Source of the DNA: Oxalobacteraceae bacterium UBA6704
GTDB taxonomy: Bacteria > Pseudomonadota > Gammaproteobacteria > Burkholderiales > Burkholderiaceae_D
Assembly: GCA_002454505.1 (NCBI GenBank)
Contig: DKJA01000128.1
Location: forward strand, 96,859 to 160,858
Length of the DNA stretch: 64,000 nt
Reading direction: 5' to 3'
A program made the translations under genes and the position numbers. Below the pieces are notes generated by a model. The model did not search any database. It was not told where the DNA came from and saw only the letters and a list, made by a program, of their open reading frames with translations. Shown one piece after another: positions 6,371 through 15,939 of this stretch (its first letter is position 1; the number at the start of each line of letters is the position of its first letter).

Positions 6371-9300
6371 ATGCTGCTAGGTGCAGTTCGCGTCGCGTTG
6401 CGGCGCCCATATACGTTTGTCGTTCTCGCGCTGCTGATCCTCATCGTCGGTCCGCTGGCCGCCCTGCGCACGCCGACCGACATTTTCCCCGACATCAGGA
6501 TCCCCGTCATCGCCGTGGCCTGGCAGTACACGGGCCAGCCGCCCGACCAGATGGCCGGCCGCGTGTCGACGCTGTTCCAGCGCACGCTGACGACGACCGT
6601 CAACGACATCGAGCACATCGAGGCGAACACCTACCAGGGCGTGTCGATCGTGAAGATCTTCTTCCAGCCCGGCGTGGACATCGCGGTGGCCAATGCGCAG
6701 GTGACGGCGATCTCGCAGGCCGTGCTGCGGCAGATGCCGGCCGGGATCACGCCGCCGCTGATCCTGAACTACAACGCGGCCACCGTGCCGATCCTGCAGC
6801 TGGCGCTGTCCGGCACGGGCCTGTCCGAACAGCAGCTGTTCGACCTGGGCATGAACACGCTGCGCACGCCGCTGGTCACCGTGCCCGGCGCGGCGATCCC
6901 GCTGCCGTACGGCGGCAAGCAGCGGCAGGTGCAGATCGACGTCAAGCCGGCGGCGCTGCAGGCGCTGGGCCTTTCCGCGCAAGATATCGCCACTGCGCTG
7001 GCGGCGCAGAACGTGCTGACGCCGGTGGGCACGCAGAAGATCGGCACGCTGGAATACACGATCCAGCTGAACAGCGCACCGTCGGCGATCGACGACCTGG
7101 GGCGCCTGCCGATCAAGGTCGTCAACGGCGCCACGATCTACCTGCGCGACGTGGCCGATGTCCACGACGGCAATGCGCCGCAGACCAATGTGGTGCACGT
7201 GGACGGCGGCCGCTCGGTGCTGATGTCGGTGCTGAAGAACGGTTCCGCGTCCACGCTGGCCATCGTCGACGGCATCCGCGCCAAGCTCGATGGCATGCGC
7301 GCCGGCCTGCCGGAGGCGCTGAAGGTCGTTCCGATCAACGACCAGTCGGTGTTCGTGCGGGCGGCAGTGAAGGGCGTGGCGCTGGAAGGCGCGATCGCCG
7401 CCGCGCTGACCAGCATCATGATCCTGCTGTTCCTCGGCAGCTGGCGCTCCACCGTCATCATCGCCGTGTCAATTCCGCTGTCGATCCTCGGCTCGATCAT
7501 CGCGCTGGCGGCAGTGGGCGAAACGCTGAACCTGATGACGCTGGGCGGGCTGGCGCTGGCCGTCGGCATCCTCGTCGACGATGCCACGGTGACCATCGAG
7601 AACATCAACTGGCACCTGGAGCAGGGCAAGGCAGTGGAAGCCTCGATCCTCGACGGCGCCGAGCAGATCGTCACGCCGGCGCTGGTGTCGCTGCTGTGCA
7701 TCTGCATCGTGTTCATCCCGATGTTCTTCCTCGATGGCGTGGCGCGCTACCTGTTCGTGCCGATGGCCGAGGCGGTGATCTTCGCGATGGTGTGCTCGTT
7801 CATCCTGTCCCGCACGCTGGTGCCGACGATGGCCAACTGGCTGCTCAAGGCCCATGCGCCACATGGTCATCTGGCCCAGTCGAACAATCCGCTGGCCCGC
7901 TTCCAGCGCGGCTTCGAAGCCCGCTTCGAGCGCTTCCGCGAGGGCTATCACGGCGTGCTGAAAGGCGCCGTCGGCCGCCGGCCCGCGTTCATCGCCGGCT
8001 TTGCCGTCATCGTGCTGCTGTCATTCGGACTGCTGCCTTTCATCGGCAGCAATTTCTTCCCGTCCGTCGATTCGGGCCAGGTGCTGATGCACGTGCGCGT
8101 GCCGATCGGCACCCGCGTCGAAGAGACGGCGGTGCGCTTCGCGCAGATCGAGCAGGCGATCCGCCGCGTGATTCCGTCCGGCGAGATCGAAACGCTGGTC
8201 GACAATATCGGCCTGCCGTCGTCGGCCATCAACCTCACCTACAACAACACCGGCACGATGGGTTCGCAGGACGGCGACTTCCAGATCGCGCTGCGCGAAG
8301 GCCATGGCCCGACGGCCGATTATGTGCGGCGCTTGCGCGACGAGCTGCCGCGCGCCTTCCCCGACACCACGTTCTCGTTCCCGCCGGCGGACATCGTCAG
8401 CCAGATCCTGAACTTCGGGGCGCCGGCGCCGGTCGACGTGCAGGTGCGCGGCCGCGACATCGCTGCCAATTACGCCTACGCGCAGCAGCTCCTCAAGCGC
8501 ATCAAGGCGATTCCCGGCATTGCCGACGCGCGCATCCAGCAGTCGAACCGCGCGCCCGTGTTCAACGTGGACGTCGACCGCACGCAGGCCCAGTTGCTGG
8601 GCCTGACCACGCGCGACGTGACCAACAGCCTGGTGGTCAACCTGGCCGGCAGCAGCCAGGTGTCGCCGACGTACTGGCTCAATCCGCAGAACGGCGTCAC
8701 CTATCCGATCGTCATGCAGACGCCCCAATATGAATTGGATTCGCTGGCCGCCTTGTCGAATCTCCCTGTCGGCAACGGCACCAACGCCAACGCGGCCACG
8801 CTGGGCGGCGTGGCGGAAATCGTCCGCGGCAACGGCAGTGCGCTGATCAGCCAGTACGACGTGCAGCCGATGGTGCAGATCCACGCCACCACGCAGGACC
8901 GCGACCTGGGCGGCGTGGCGCGCGACATCCGCCGTGTGCTGGAAGAAACCAGGGCGGACGTGCCGAAGGGCGCATCGGTCGAGATCCTCGGCCAGGTGAA
9001 GACGATGGAGCGGGCCTTCTCCGGCCTGCTGTTCGGCCTGCTGGGCGCGATCGTGCTGATCTATCTGCTCATCGTCGTCAACTTCCAGTCATGGCTCGAT
9101 CCGGCCGTCATCGTGTCGGCGCTGCCGGCCGCGCTGGCCGGCATCGTCTGGATGCTGTTCCTCACCGATACCTCGCTGTCGGTCCCTGCACTGACGGGCG
9201 CCATCATGTGCATGGGCGTGGCGACTGCCAACAGCGTGCTCGTGATCAGCTTCGCGCGCGAGCGTCTCGACGAACTGGGCGACGCCACCGCCGCCGCGCT

Positions 9301-9556
9301 GGAAGCGGGCTAAGTGCGCTTCCGCCCCGTGCTGATGACGGCACTGGCCATGATCATCGGCATGCTGCCGATGGCGCTGGGCCTGGGCGAGGGCGGCGAA
9401 CAGAATGCGCCGCTGGGCCGCGCCGTCATCGGTGGCCTGATCTGCTCGACGATCGCCACGCTGGTGTTCGTCCCCGTTGTCTTCAGCCTCGTTCACGACT
9501 GGCAGGCGCGCCGCGCCGCGCAACCTTCTTCTACCGGAGTTCCCGATGCCATTTAA
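6371..9556 (+). pseudogene. RND efflux permease interrupted by an in-frame TAA
   Basis: A 1061-codon reading frame for an inner-membrane RND (HAE1-like) pump with a single TAA at 9311-9313. The first 980 codons give the N-terminus (MLLGAVRVALRRPYTFVV), both periplasmic loops and the TM4 aspartate pair of the proton relay (D403-D404, in VGILVDDATVTIENI). After the stop the same frame continues with GTG (9314) into RFRPVLMTALAMIIGMLPMA and the last two membrane helices, exactly as intact homologues continue. So one codon has turned to stop, without a shift. Possible readings are a recent loss-of-function mutation, a sequencing error, read-through, or restart at the GTG directly after the TAA. 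GGAG five bases before 6371 sets the start. The adaptor gene overlaps the end by 11 bases. Confidence 0.8.
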
Positions 9557-10685
9557 ATCCCTGTCGCGGCCGCAGCTGGCCGCTGGTGCAGTTGCCGTCC
9601 TGGCCGTAGTGGCCGTCGTCAGCGGCATCGCCAGCCGCCGCTCGCATGCCGAGCAGCTGCAGCACAGCACCGCCGAACGCGCGATTCCCACCGTGGCGCT
9701 GATCGCACCCACCGTCACGCCGGCCGCGCCGCTGGAACTGCCGGCGCGGATCGAAGCATGGTCGCGCGCGCCGATCTATGCGCGCGTCAGCGGCTATCTG
9801 CAGAAGTGGAATGCCGATATCGGCACGCCGGTGAAAGCGGGCCAGGTGCTGGCGCAGATCGAGATCCCCGACCAGGACCAGCAACTGCGCCAGGCGCAGG
9901 CCGAACTGGCCACCGCCCGCGCCAACCTGACGCTGGCGGCCAGCACGGCCAAGCGCTGGCAGGCACTGCTCGAAGCGAAGGCCGTCTCGACGCAGGAAGT
10001 GGACGAGAAGGCCGGCGACCTGGCGGCCCGGCAGTCGAACGTGCTGGCATTGCAGGCGAATGTGGAACGGCTGGCGACGCTGCAGCGCTACGCGAAGATC
10101 GTCGCGCCGTTCGATGGCGTGGTCACGGCCCGCAACACGGATGTCGGCGCACTGATCACGGTGGGCGGCGCGGCCGGCAGCGAGTTGTTCGTCGTGTCGG
10201 ATACCCGAAAACTGCGCATCTACGTCAACGTGCCGCAGCGGCAGCTGGCGCAGATCAAGCCGGGCAGCACGGCGCAGCTGGCGGTGCCCGAGCGGCCCGG
10301 CCAGCACTGGACCGCCACCGTGCAGTCGCTGGCGCAGGCGATCAGCGCTTCGTCCGGCACGATGCTGGTGCAGCTGTCGGTGGATAACCAGGATGGCGCG
10401 CTGGTGCCGGGCGCGTTTGCCACGGCCCGCTTCGACACCGCAAGTGGCGACGGCAGCGTCAGCGTGCCGCCCGGCGCCGTCATCACCGGGAAGAACGGCG
10501 TACAGGTGGCCACCGTCGATGGCGCCGGCAAGGTGCAATTGAAGCAGGTGTCGATCGCGCGGGACCTGGGCAGCGCGGTGCAGCTGGACGGCCTGGCGCC
10601 GCAGGTGCGCGTGATCGCCAATCCGCCGGACGGCCTCGCAAATGGGGACGTGGTGCGGGTAGCGGCGGCTGCGCAAGACAGGTAA
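9546..10685 (+). CDS. RND efflux periplasmic adaptor (membrane fusion protein)
   Basis: A 379-residue HlyD/AcrA-type adaptor linking the inner-membrane pump to an outer-membrane channel. Residues about 8-30 form the export/anchor segment. The biotinyl-lipoyl halves follow: ARVSGYLQKWNADIGTPVKAGQVLAQIE, and after the coiled-coil hairpin (about 105-175, many Ala/Gln/Leu) IVAPFDGVVTARNTDVGALI. The beta-barrel domain and the membrane-proximal domain complete it. No lipobox cysteine is visible, so it is probably anchored by the N-terminal helix. The start at 9546 lies inside the end of the permease gene, showing translational coupling. No outer-membrane factor gene follows; a TolC-like protein from elsewhere must be used. 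A MarR gene comes next. Confidence 0.93.
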   Translation: MPFKSLSRPQLAAGAVAVLAVVAVVSGIASRRSHAEQLQHSTAERAIPTVALIAPTVTPAAPLELPARIEAWSRAPIYARVSGYLQKWNADIGTPVKAGQVLAQIEIPDQDQQLRQAQAELATARANLTLAASTAKRWQALLEAKAVSTQEVDEKAGDLAARQSNVLALQANVERLATLQRYAKIVAPFDGVVTARNTDVGALITVGGAAGSELFVVSDTRKLRIYVNVPQRQLAQIKPGSTAQLAVPERPGQHWTATVQSLAQAISASSGTMLVQLSVDNQDGALVPGAFATARFDTASGDGSVSVPPGAVITGKNGVQVATVDGAGKVQLKQVSIARDLGSAVQLDGLAPQVRVIANPPDGLANGDVVRVAAAAQDR

Positions 10686-10744
10686 CGGAAGCCGCAGGGG
10701 CGCATTGGCGTATACTCGGCGCGCTTTCATCCGCCACCGCCACC

Positions 10745-11206
10745 ATGCCAACGAACCAACACCAGGGCGCCGACACCGACGCCGAAACCGTCCTCGAGAC
10801 GGTGCACACGATCATGCACCTGTACCGCGCGCGCCAGTTCCGCGCGCTGCGCGACGGCCCGCACGACGTGACGCACATGGAAAGCAAGGTGCTGGGCTTC
10901 TTCGCCCGCCGGCCGGGCGCAAACCAGAGCGACCTGATGGTCCACTCGGGCCGCGACAAGGCGCAGCTGGCCCGCCTCGTGCGCGGCCTGCGCGACAAGG
11001 GATTACTGGAAGCCCGGGCGGATGAAGGCGATCGCCGCAGCACGCGGCTGCAGCTGACGGAAGCGGGCCAGGCGCTCTACGCCAGCCTGCACGCGGCCGG
11101 TGCGGAACTGTCGCGCGAGGCGCTGGCGGGCATGAGCGAAGGAGAGTGCCGGCAGCTGGCGCAGCTGCTGGAAAAAGTCCGCGTCAACCTCGACGCGGAC
11201 GAATAG
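10745..11206 (+). CDS. MarR family transcriptional regulator
   Basis: A 153-residue winged-helix protein. The segment from about residue 40 shows the MarR fold: HMESKVLGFFARRPGANQSDLMVHSGRDKAQLARLVRGLRDKGLLEAR, then the wing EGDRRSTRLQLTEAGQ with the conserved D-x-R-S/R turn. It follows the RND adaptor by 59 bases on the same strand, with a TATACT -10-like box at 10711-10716 in the gap. It may be the local regulator of the pump, as MarR proteins often are, although it lies downstream and not divergent. The ATG at 10745 lacks a clear ribosome site. Confidence 0.88.
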   Translation: MPTNQHQGADTDAETVLETVHTIMHLYRARQFRALRDGPHDVTHMESKVLGFFARRPGANQSDLMVHSGRDKAQLARLVRGLRDKGLLEARADEGDRRSTRLQLTEAGQALYASLHAAGAELSREALAGMSEGECRQLAQLLEKVRVNLDADE

Positions 11207-11209
11207 ACT

Positions 11210-11572
11210 TCAGCGCAGCACCACGGCGACGAGACCGGCCGCAATGGCCAGTCCGCCGGCCACCTTGGCCGCGCGCGCCGTCTGCTTTTCGGCATACGTC
11301 ATCACCGCCACGGCGATCCACGCGCCGATCGACAGCACGCCGCACCACAGCACGATGGCCTGGCCCGTTTCGCGCAGCGCCAGGCAGCACCACAGCGAGA
11401 TGGGCAGCGCGATGGCGCCGGCCAGCTGCAGCATCCGGCGCAGCTGCAGCGGCGGTTCGCTGCCGCGGCCGTGGATGCCGGCCCAGTGGCGGTCCATCGC
11501 CAGGCCCAGCGCGGCAAAGCCGGCGGTTGCCGCGGCCAGCGCGGTCACGGCAAAGAAAAAAGCGGCGTTCAT
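11210..11572 (-). CDS. DUF3325 family small membrane protein
   Basis: A 120-residue protein with about four membrane segments (residues 5-25, 45-68, 72-95, 103-119) and a short charged loop. It matches the pattern of DUF3325 proteins, which occur as the last gene of siderophore-receptor operons beside PepSY proteins. Its ATG overlaps the stop of the PepSY gene (ATGA), showing translational coupling. Biochemical function is unknown; by context it helps in iron-siderophore handling at the inner membrane. It ends three bases from the stop of the MarR gene on the other strand. Confidence 0.8.
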   Translation of the reverse strand: MNAAFFFAVTALAAATAGFAALGLAMDRHWAGIHGRGSEPPLQLRRMLQLAGAIALPISLWCCLALRETGQAIVLWCGVLSIGAWIAVAVMTYAEKQTARAAKVAGGLAIAAGLVAVVLR

Positions 11573-13182
11573 GCATTGCTCCCGGCGAGTTCGGTTTGCG
11601 GCGCGGCCCTGGCCGGCGCCGGTTTCTGTGCTTTGGTCTTGCCCAGGTGGTGGGCGGCATATACGAGGCCCACGCCCAGCAGCAGCGACACGAGGTCGAA
11701 GCCGGCCACGGCCCACAGCCCTTGCGGGATACTGGTCAACAGGCTGGCACCGCCCGTCAGGCCGTTCAGCACGGGCAGCAGCGCGAACGCGACGCCGCCC
11801 AGCAGCAGCTGGATGCGCCACATCGGGCGGCCCGGCTTGATCAGCGCCGCGACGGCGGCGATGCCCCAGGCCGTGAAGAACCAGCGGATCTCCGCTTCCG
11901 GCCGCTGTTCCATCGCGGCCGCCAGCAGGCGGTTGGCCCAGAAGAACGCGGCCATCGCCAGCGGCAGGCCCGCCACGGCGCCGATGTTCAGGCCATCGAC
12001 GAGGCGCAGGCCGAAGCCGATCCGTCCGGCCTTCAGGTGCTTCGGGCGTTCCTTGACGGCCCACAGCAGCATGCCGGTGGCCACCATCAGGCAGCCGGCC
12101 AGGCCGGAGACGAAGAAGAAGGCGCGCACGAACGGGTCGGCAAAGCGGCCGATGTGCAGGCCGTACATCACGCCGCGTGTCGCCGCCGCGCCGCCACTGG
12201 CTTCATCGGGCGGCGACGTGAGGCGGCCGGACACGCCGTCGAACATCAGCGTCGGCTGGTCGGACGTGATGCCATGCTCGCCGCTGCGGGTGATCGCCAC
12301 GGTAGCGTTGGCGTCGTTCGGGAAGGAGACCGTCACGCGCGCCGCGCCCGCGCCATGCCACTGGCGGCTGGCTTCTTCCAGCATCGGCACCAGCGGCGCC
12401 AGCGCGGCCGGCTGTTTTGCCGCTTTCGCGTCGCCCGCCGGACCCTTGAACAGTTCGGCAAAGAAGGTGTCCTGCTTGTCGCCCGGGTAGACCGCCTGGA
12501 TCCCCTGCGGGAAGTACAGGAACATCAGCGTCAGCAGGCCGGTGTAGGTGATCATCAGGTGATACGGCAGCGCCAGCACGGCCGACACGTTATGGAAGTC
12601 CAGCCAGGAGCGCTGGCCCTTGTTGGGCCGGAAGGTGAAGAAGTCCTTGAAGATGCGCTTGTGCGTGACGATGCCGGAGATGATCGCCACCAGCATGAAC
12701 ATCGCGCAGATGCCGACGATCCACCGGCCCCAGATGGCCGGCATGTAGTGCAGGTCGAAGTGCAGGCGGAAGAAGAAGTCGCCGCCGCGCGTTTCGCGGG
12801 GCTTGGAGATTTCCTCGCCGGTGGCGGGATCGAGCAGCGCGCTTTCGAAACCGCGCCGGCCGCCGCGGCCCTTCTGGCCATCCTTGCGCGGCGCCGACCA
12901 GCCGGCGCGCAGCGCGGGCTCGCGTTCGGTCGGCATCGTGATGAACCAGCGCGGGCTGTTCGGCGCGCGTTGCTGCAGCGTCTCGACCGCGTGGCCCAGC
13001 GCCACCGTCTGCGGCACCTGCGCATGGGAGGCGTTGTGCAGCTCGGGCTTCATCCACAGCGTGATCTCGTCGCGGTAATAGCTGGCCGTGCCGCAGGCGA
13101 ACACCATGAACAGCACCCAGCCCACCAGCAGGCCGGACCAGGTGTGCAGCCACGCCATCGACTGGCGGAATCCCTCTTTCAT
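11569..13182 (-). CDS. PepSY-associated transmembrane protein (iron-regulated, PiuB-like)
   Basis: A 537-residue inner-membrane protein with the PepSY_TM layout. The N-terminal helix reads WLHTWSGLLVGWVLFMVFACGTASYYRDE, a large periplasmic part follows with histidine-containing segments (LHFDLHYMP), then further helices around residues 200-230, 255-285 and four near the C-terminus. Family members are linked to reduction or release of iron from siderophores at the inner membrane, though the mechanism is not settled. It starts in the DUF3649 gene by an ATGA overlap and ends in the DUF3325 gene by another, so the three genes are translationally coupled behind the receptor. Confidence 0.88.
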   Translation of the reverse strand: MKEGFRQSMAWLHTWSGLLVGWVLFMVFACGTASYYRDEITLWMKPELHNASHAQVPQTVALGHAVETLQQRAPNSPRWFITMPTEREPALRAGWSAPRKDGQKGRGGRRGFESALLDPATGEEISKPRETRGGDFFFRLHFDLHYMPAIWGRWIVGICAMFMLVAIISGIVTHKRIFKDFFTFRPNKGQRSWLDFHNVSAVLALPYHLMITYTGLLTLMFLYFPQGIQAVYPGDKQDTFFAELFKGPAGDAKAAKQPAALAPLVPMLEEASRQWHGAGAARVTVSFPNDANATVAITRSGEHGITSDQPTLMFDGVSGRLTSPPDEASGGAAATRGVMYGLHIGRFADPFVRAFFFVSGLAGCLMVATGMLLWAVKERPKHLKAGRIGFGLRLVDGLNIGAVAGLPLAMAAFFWANRLLAAAMEQRPEAEIRWFFTAWGIAAVAALIKPGRPMWRIQLLLGGVAFALLPVLNGLTGGASLLTSIPQGLWAVAGFDLVSLLLGVGLVYAAHHLGKTKAQKPAPARAAPQTELAGSNA

Positions 13183-13508
13183 GCCGCCCCCTTCAATAAC
13201 ATCAGCAGTACCGCGGGGATCGCGCCGAACACGATCAGGCCGCCGATCGCCCGCGCCACGGTGTGCGTGGCGAAGCACCACATCACCGCGCAGGGGTAGA
13301 TGACGAGGGCCAGCATGGTGGCCGTCAGCGCCGCTTCCACGCGCACGGCGGGCAGCATCACGGCCAGCGCGGCGGCCCACAGCGCGGATACCGCGTAGCC
13401 GCCGAAGATGGCGGCCAGCGCGCGTGCCGCGACGGCGGTGCGATAGCGCCAGCCCGGCCCCGTTTTCCTTTTCGGGGCCGGCTGGCCCCCGATCGTCTGT
13501 GCTGTCAT
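13179..13508 (-). CDS. DUF3649 family small membrane protein
   Basis: A 109-residue protein with a basic N-terminal tail (PAPKRKTGPGWRYRTAVAARALAA) and three or four membrane segments. The size and the position between a TonB-dependent siderophore receptor and a PepSY protein are typical of DUF3649 (iron-uptake operon proteins of unknown mechanism). ATG at 13508 lies eight bases past the receptor stop; the gene overlaps the PepSY start by four bases. Confidence 0.78.
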   Translation of the reverse strand: MTAQTIGGQPAPKRKTGPGWRYRTAVAARALAAIFGGYAVSALWAAALAVMLPAVRVEAALTATMLALVIYPCAVMWCFATHTVARAIGGLIVFGAIPAVLLMLLKGAA

Positions 13509-13515
13509 CGCTGCC

Positions 13516-15723
13516 TCAGAAGGTGGCACGCAGCGTCGCGGTGACGTTGCGCGGTTCGCCGTACCAGTTGCTGCCGGACGTGCTGCCCAGCGTGCGGTAG
13601 TACGTCTTGTCGAAGATGTTGTTCAGGTTGACGCTGGCCATCAGGTTGGGGGTGATCTGGTAAGCCACGCGGCCGGACCAGGTGGCATAGCCGGCCTGCG
13701 ACAGGCGCAGCACGCCGCTGGTCTTGTACGTTTCGGACTGCGCATTGACACCGCCGCCGACGGACCATGCCGTGCCGGACGGCTGCCACGTGCCCCAGAT
13801 GCGCGCCATGTGGCGCGGCGTGAACGTGGACAGCGGCTGGTTCTCGTTGGCGCTCGGCGCGCCGGTGGCGGTGCGGTCGTGCAGGTAGCGAGTCTGGTTG
13901 TAGGTATAGCCGGCGGTCAGCTGCACGCCCGGCAGCACGGCGCCGGACACTTCCGCATCCAGGCCCTGGCTGCGCACGCGGCCCTCGCCGACGAAGCATG
14001 CGCCGCCGACGGGCGAAGCGGGGCAGGGCGACGGATTCAGGGGATCGCTCTGCGAGCGGTTCTCTTCGATGATGCGGAACACGGCCAGCGCCACGTTCAG
14101 GCTGCCGCCGTACAGGGCGCCCTTGAGGCCCGCTTCGTAATTGCTGCCGGTGGCCGGCGCGAGCCGGTCGCCGCTGGCGGTGAACTGGTTGGCCTGCGAG
14201 CGGAAGATTTCCGCGTAACTGAGGTAGGTGGTCCAGTCGCGGGCGAAGTCGTAGCTCAGCGCCGCGTACGGGGTGAACTCGCCGTCCTCCTTGTACGGCG
14301 CCGTCGAATACACGCCGGTGACCTGGTTGCGCACCGACTCCTTCCAGTTGCTGACACGGCCGCCGAGCACCAGTTTCACCTGGTCCGCCAGGGCCAGGCG
14401 TACCGACGCATAGCCGCCGGACTGCTCGGTGTCCCTGAACGTGTTCGCCGCGGCGCGCGCCGGTTCGTTCGGATACCAGCCGAAGGCGTGCGCATCGAAC
14501 GTGAACGGATCGATGCCCGAATTCGGCACGGCGTACAGCTGGCTGTAGTAGTCGTAGTCGCGCTGCTGCCAGTTGGCGCCGACGATGACGTCGTGCTTGC
14601 GGCCGAAGGCGGCGAAGCTGCCCTCCAGCGTGGCATCGACGCCGCTCTGCTTGCCCAGCAGGTGCTGGTGGAACGACGACAGCGTCGGGCCCAGGTTGGT
14701 GGCCGGATTGACGGCGCCGAAAGCGGAGCCGCTGAAGTCGTCGTTGTCTTCCTTCATCCGCGATGCGGCGACACGCACCTTCCAGTCGGCGTTGAAGCGG
14801 TGATTCAGGTCGGCGAAGAAGGTGGTGGATTTGACGTCCGTCTTCGACCACGCGCCGTTCAGGTAGGTGGAACGGAGCAGGTTCAGGTCGCGGCCATCGG
14901 CGAAGCGTGGCAGGCCGCCGTAGAACGGCACCATGTCGTTGCGCTCGTACTGCACGCCGCCGGCCACGGTGGTGTTCGCGCCCAGGTCCGCTTCCACGAT
15001 GGCATAGCCGACGGAGCGCTTCGCGTTCGCCACGTCGTAGAAATAATCGCGGTCTTCGCGCGCCGCCACCACGCGGGCGCGCAGCGTGCCGGCATCGTTC
15101 AGCATGAAGCTGGCATCGCCGTCGGCGCGGTAGTTGTTCCACCGGCCCGCGCTCAGCTGGCCCTGCACCTGGTTGTGTTTCAGCGGCCGCTTGCGCACCA
15201 GGTTCACCGTGCCGCCGGGATTGCCGGCGCCGTTGAACAGGCCGGCCGGGCCGCGCAGCACTTCGACCGCGTCGAAGATGGCCAGGTCGGGGCTGATCGC
15301 AAAGCCGTTGGCCCGCTGCGAGGCCACGCCGTCGTACTGGATCGTCTCGATGGTGAAGCCGCGCGACGTGAACGTGCGCTCGTAGCTGCTGCCTTGTTCG
15401 ACGACGATGCCGGTGGTGGCCTGCAGTGCCTCGTCGAGCGTGCGCAGGTTCTGGTCGTCCAGCCGCTTGCGGGTGACGACGGACACGGATTGCGGCGTCT
15501 CGCGCAGCGTGCGGTTGCCCTTGCCGATCGTGACGGTACCGGCGGTGTACGAGTCTTCCAGCCGGTCGGTGGACACGACCACCTGCTGCATCGTCGTTTC
15601 CTGCGGTTCGGCGGCGGCGGTCACTGCAGGATAAGCGCAGACCAGCGCGAACGGCAGGGCGAGCAGGCGGGGAGCACAGTGGGGAGCAAAACGGGAACGG
15701 CGGGAAGCGGCGCTGCGGGACAT
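13516..15723 (-). CDS. TonB-dependent siderophore receptor
   Basis: A 735-residue outer-membrane receptor for a ferric siderophore. An N-terminal signal peptide (about residues 1-37, ending AVTAAAEP) is followed by a TonB box-like region (MQQVVVS), the plug domain (RTLRETPQSVSVVTRKRLDDQ; IQYDGVASQRANGF; GNPGGTVNLVRKRP) and a 22-strand beta barrel ending in aromatic ATLRATF. Length is normal for FpvA/FhuE/FoxA-type receptors. A strong Fur box stands 78 bases before the ATG, so it is expected to be iron-repressed. It heads an operon with DUF3649, PepSY and DUF3325 genes. The siderophore cannot be named from sequence, and no biosynthesis genes are present, so xenosiderophore use is possible. Confidence 0.95.
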   Translation of the reverse strand: MSRSAASRRSRFAPHCAPRLLALPFALVCAYPAVTAAAEPQETTMQQVVVSTDRLEDSYTAGTVTIGKGNRTLRETPQSVSVVTRKRLDDQNLRTLDEALQATTGIVVEQGSSYERTFTSRGFTIETIQYDGVASQRANGFAISPDLAIFDAVEVLRGPAGLFNGAGNPGGTVNLVRKRPLKHNQVQGQLSAGRWNNYRADGDASFMLNDAGTLRARVVAAREDRDYFYDVANAKRSVGYAIVEADLGANTTVAGGVQYERNDMVPFYGGLPRFADGRDLNLLRSTYLNGAWSKTDVKSTTFFADLNHRFNADWKVRVAASRMKEDNDDFSGSAFGAVNPATNLGPTLSSFHQHLLGKQSGVDATLEGSFAAFGRKHDVIVGANWQQRDYDYYSQLYAVPNSGIDPFTFDAHAFGWYPNEPARAAANTFRDTEQSGGYASVRLALADQVKLVLGGRVSNWKESVRNQVTGVYSTAPYKEDGEFTPYAALSYDFARDWTTYLSYAEIFRSQANQFTASGDRLAPATGSNYEAGLKGALYGGSLNVALAVFRIIEENRSQSDPLNPSPCPASPVGGACFVGEGRVRSQGLDAEVSGAVLPGVQLTAGYTYNQTRYLHDRTATGAPSANENQPLSTFTPRHMARIWGTWQPSGTAWSVGGGVNAQSETYKTSGVLRLSQAGYATWSGRVAYQITPNLMASVNLNNIFDKTYYRTLGSTSGSNWYGEPRNVTATLRATF

Positions 15724-15796
15724 GCGGGAACTTTCTTCAGGTTGAACGGGATTCCCTTTGCAGCGGCAAACGCGGCAGCTGGCGTGGATGCGAATA

Positions 15797-15817
15797 CAAA
15801 TGAGAATTATTCTCAAG
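15797..15817. promoter_or_regulatory. Fur box
   Basis: The core TGAGAATTATTCTCA (15801-15815) is a perfect 7-1-7 palindrome very close to the Fur consensus (GATAATGATAATCATTATC). It lies between the siderophore receptor (minus strand) and the siderophore-interacting protein (plus strand) and is best placed to control the receptor operon. Confidence 0.85.
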
Positions 15818-15877
15818 TATGACAAAGTTGGTACATTAATGCAACCTCTGGCGACATTCGCGCACACACGAGAAGTT

Positions 15878-15926
15878 GGTTGACAAGATCAACCTTTCAG
15901 CGGCAGAATGGGTGACTTTATCAACC
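15878..15926. promoter_or_regulatory. Twin inverted repeats before the siderophore-interacting protein gene
   Basis: GGTTGACAAGATCAACC (15878-15894) is a perfect 6-5-6 palindrome. A second, near copy, GGTGACTTTATCAACC, lies at 15911-15926, with centres 33 bases apart (about three helical turns). The second ends 13 bases before the ATG at 15940, a position suited to repression. They differ from the Fur box and suggest a second regulator; none is encoded nearby. Confidence 0.6.
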
Positions 15927-15939
15927 AAATGGGGCGACC

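Noticed and set aside
6286..8733. Long plus-strand open frame overlapping the RND permease
   Set aside because: The product is Arg/Ala/Gly-rich and shows no family; the permease frame carries all conserved motifs.
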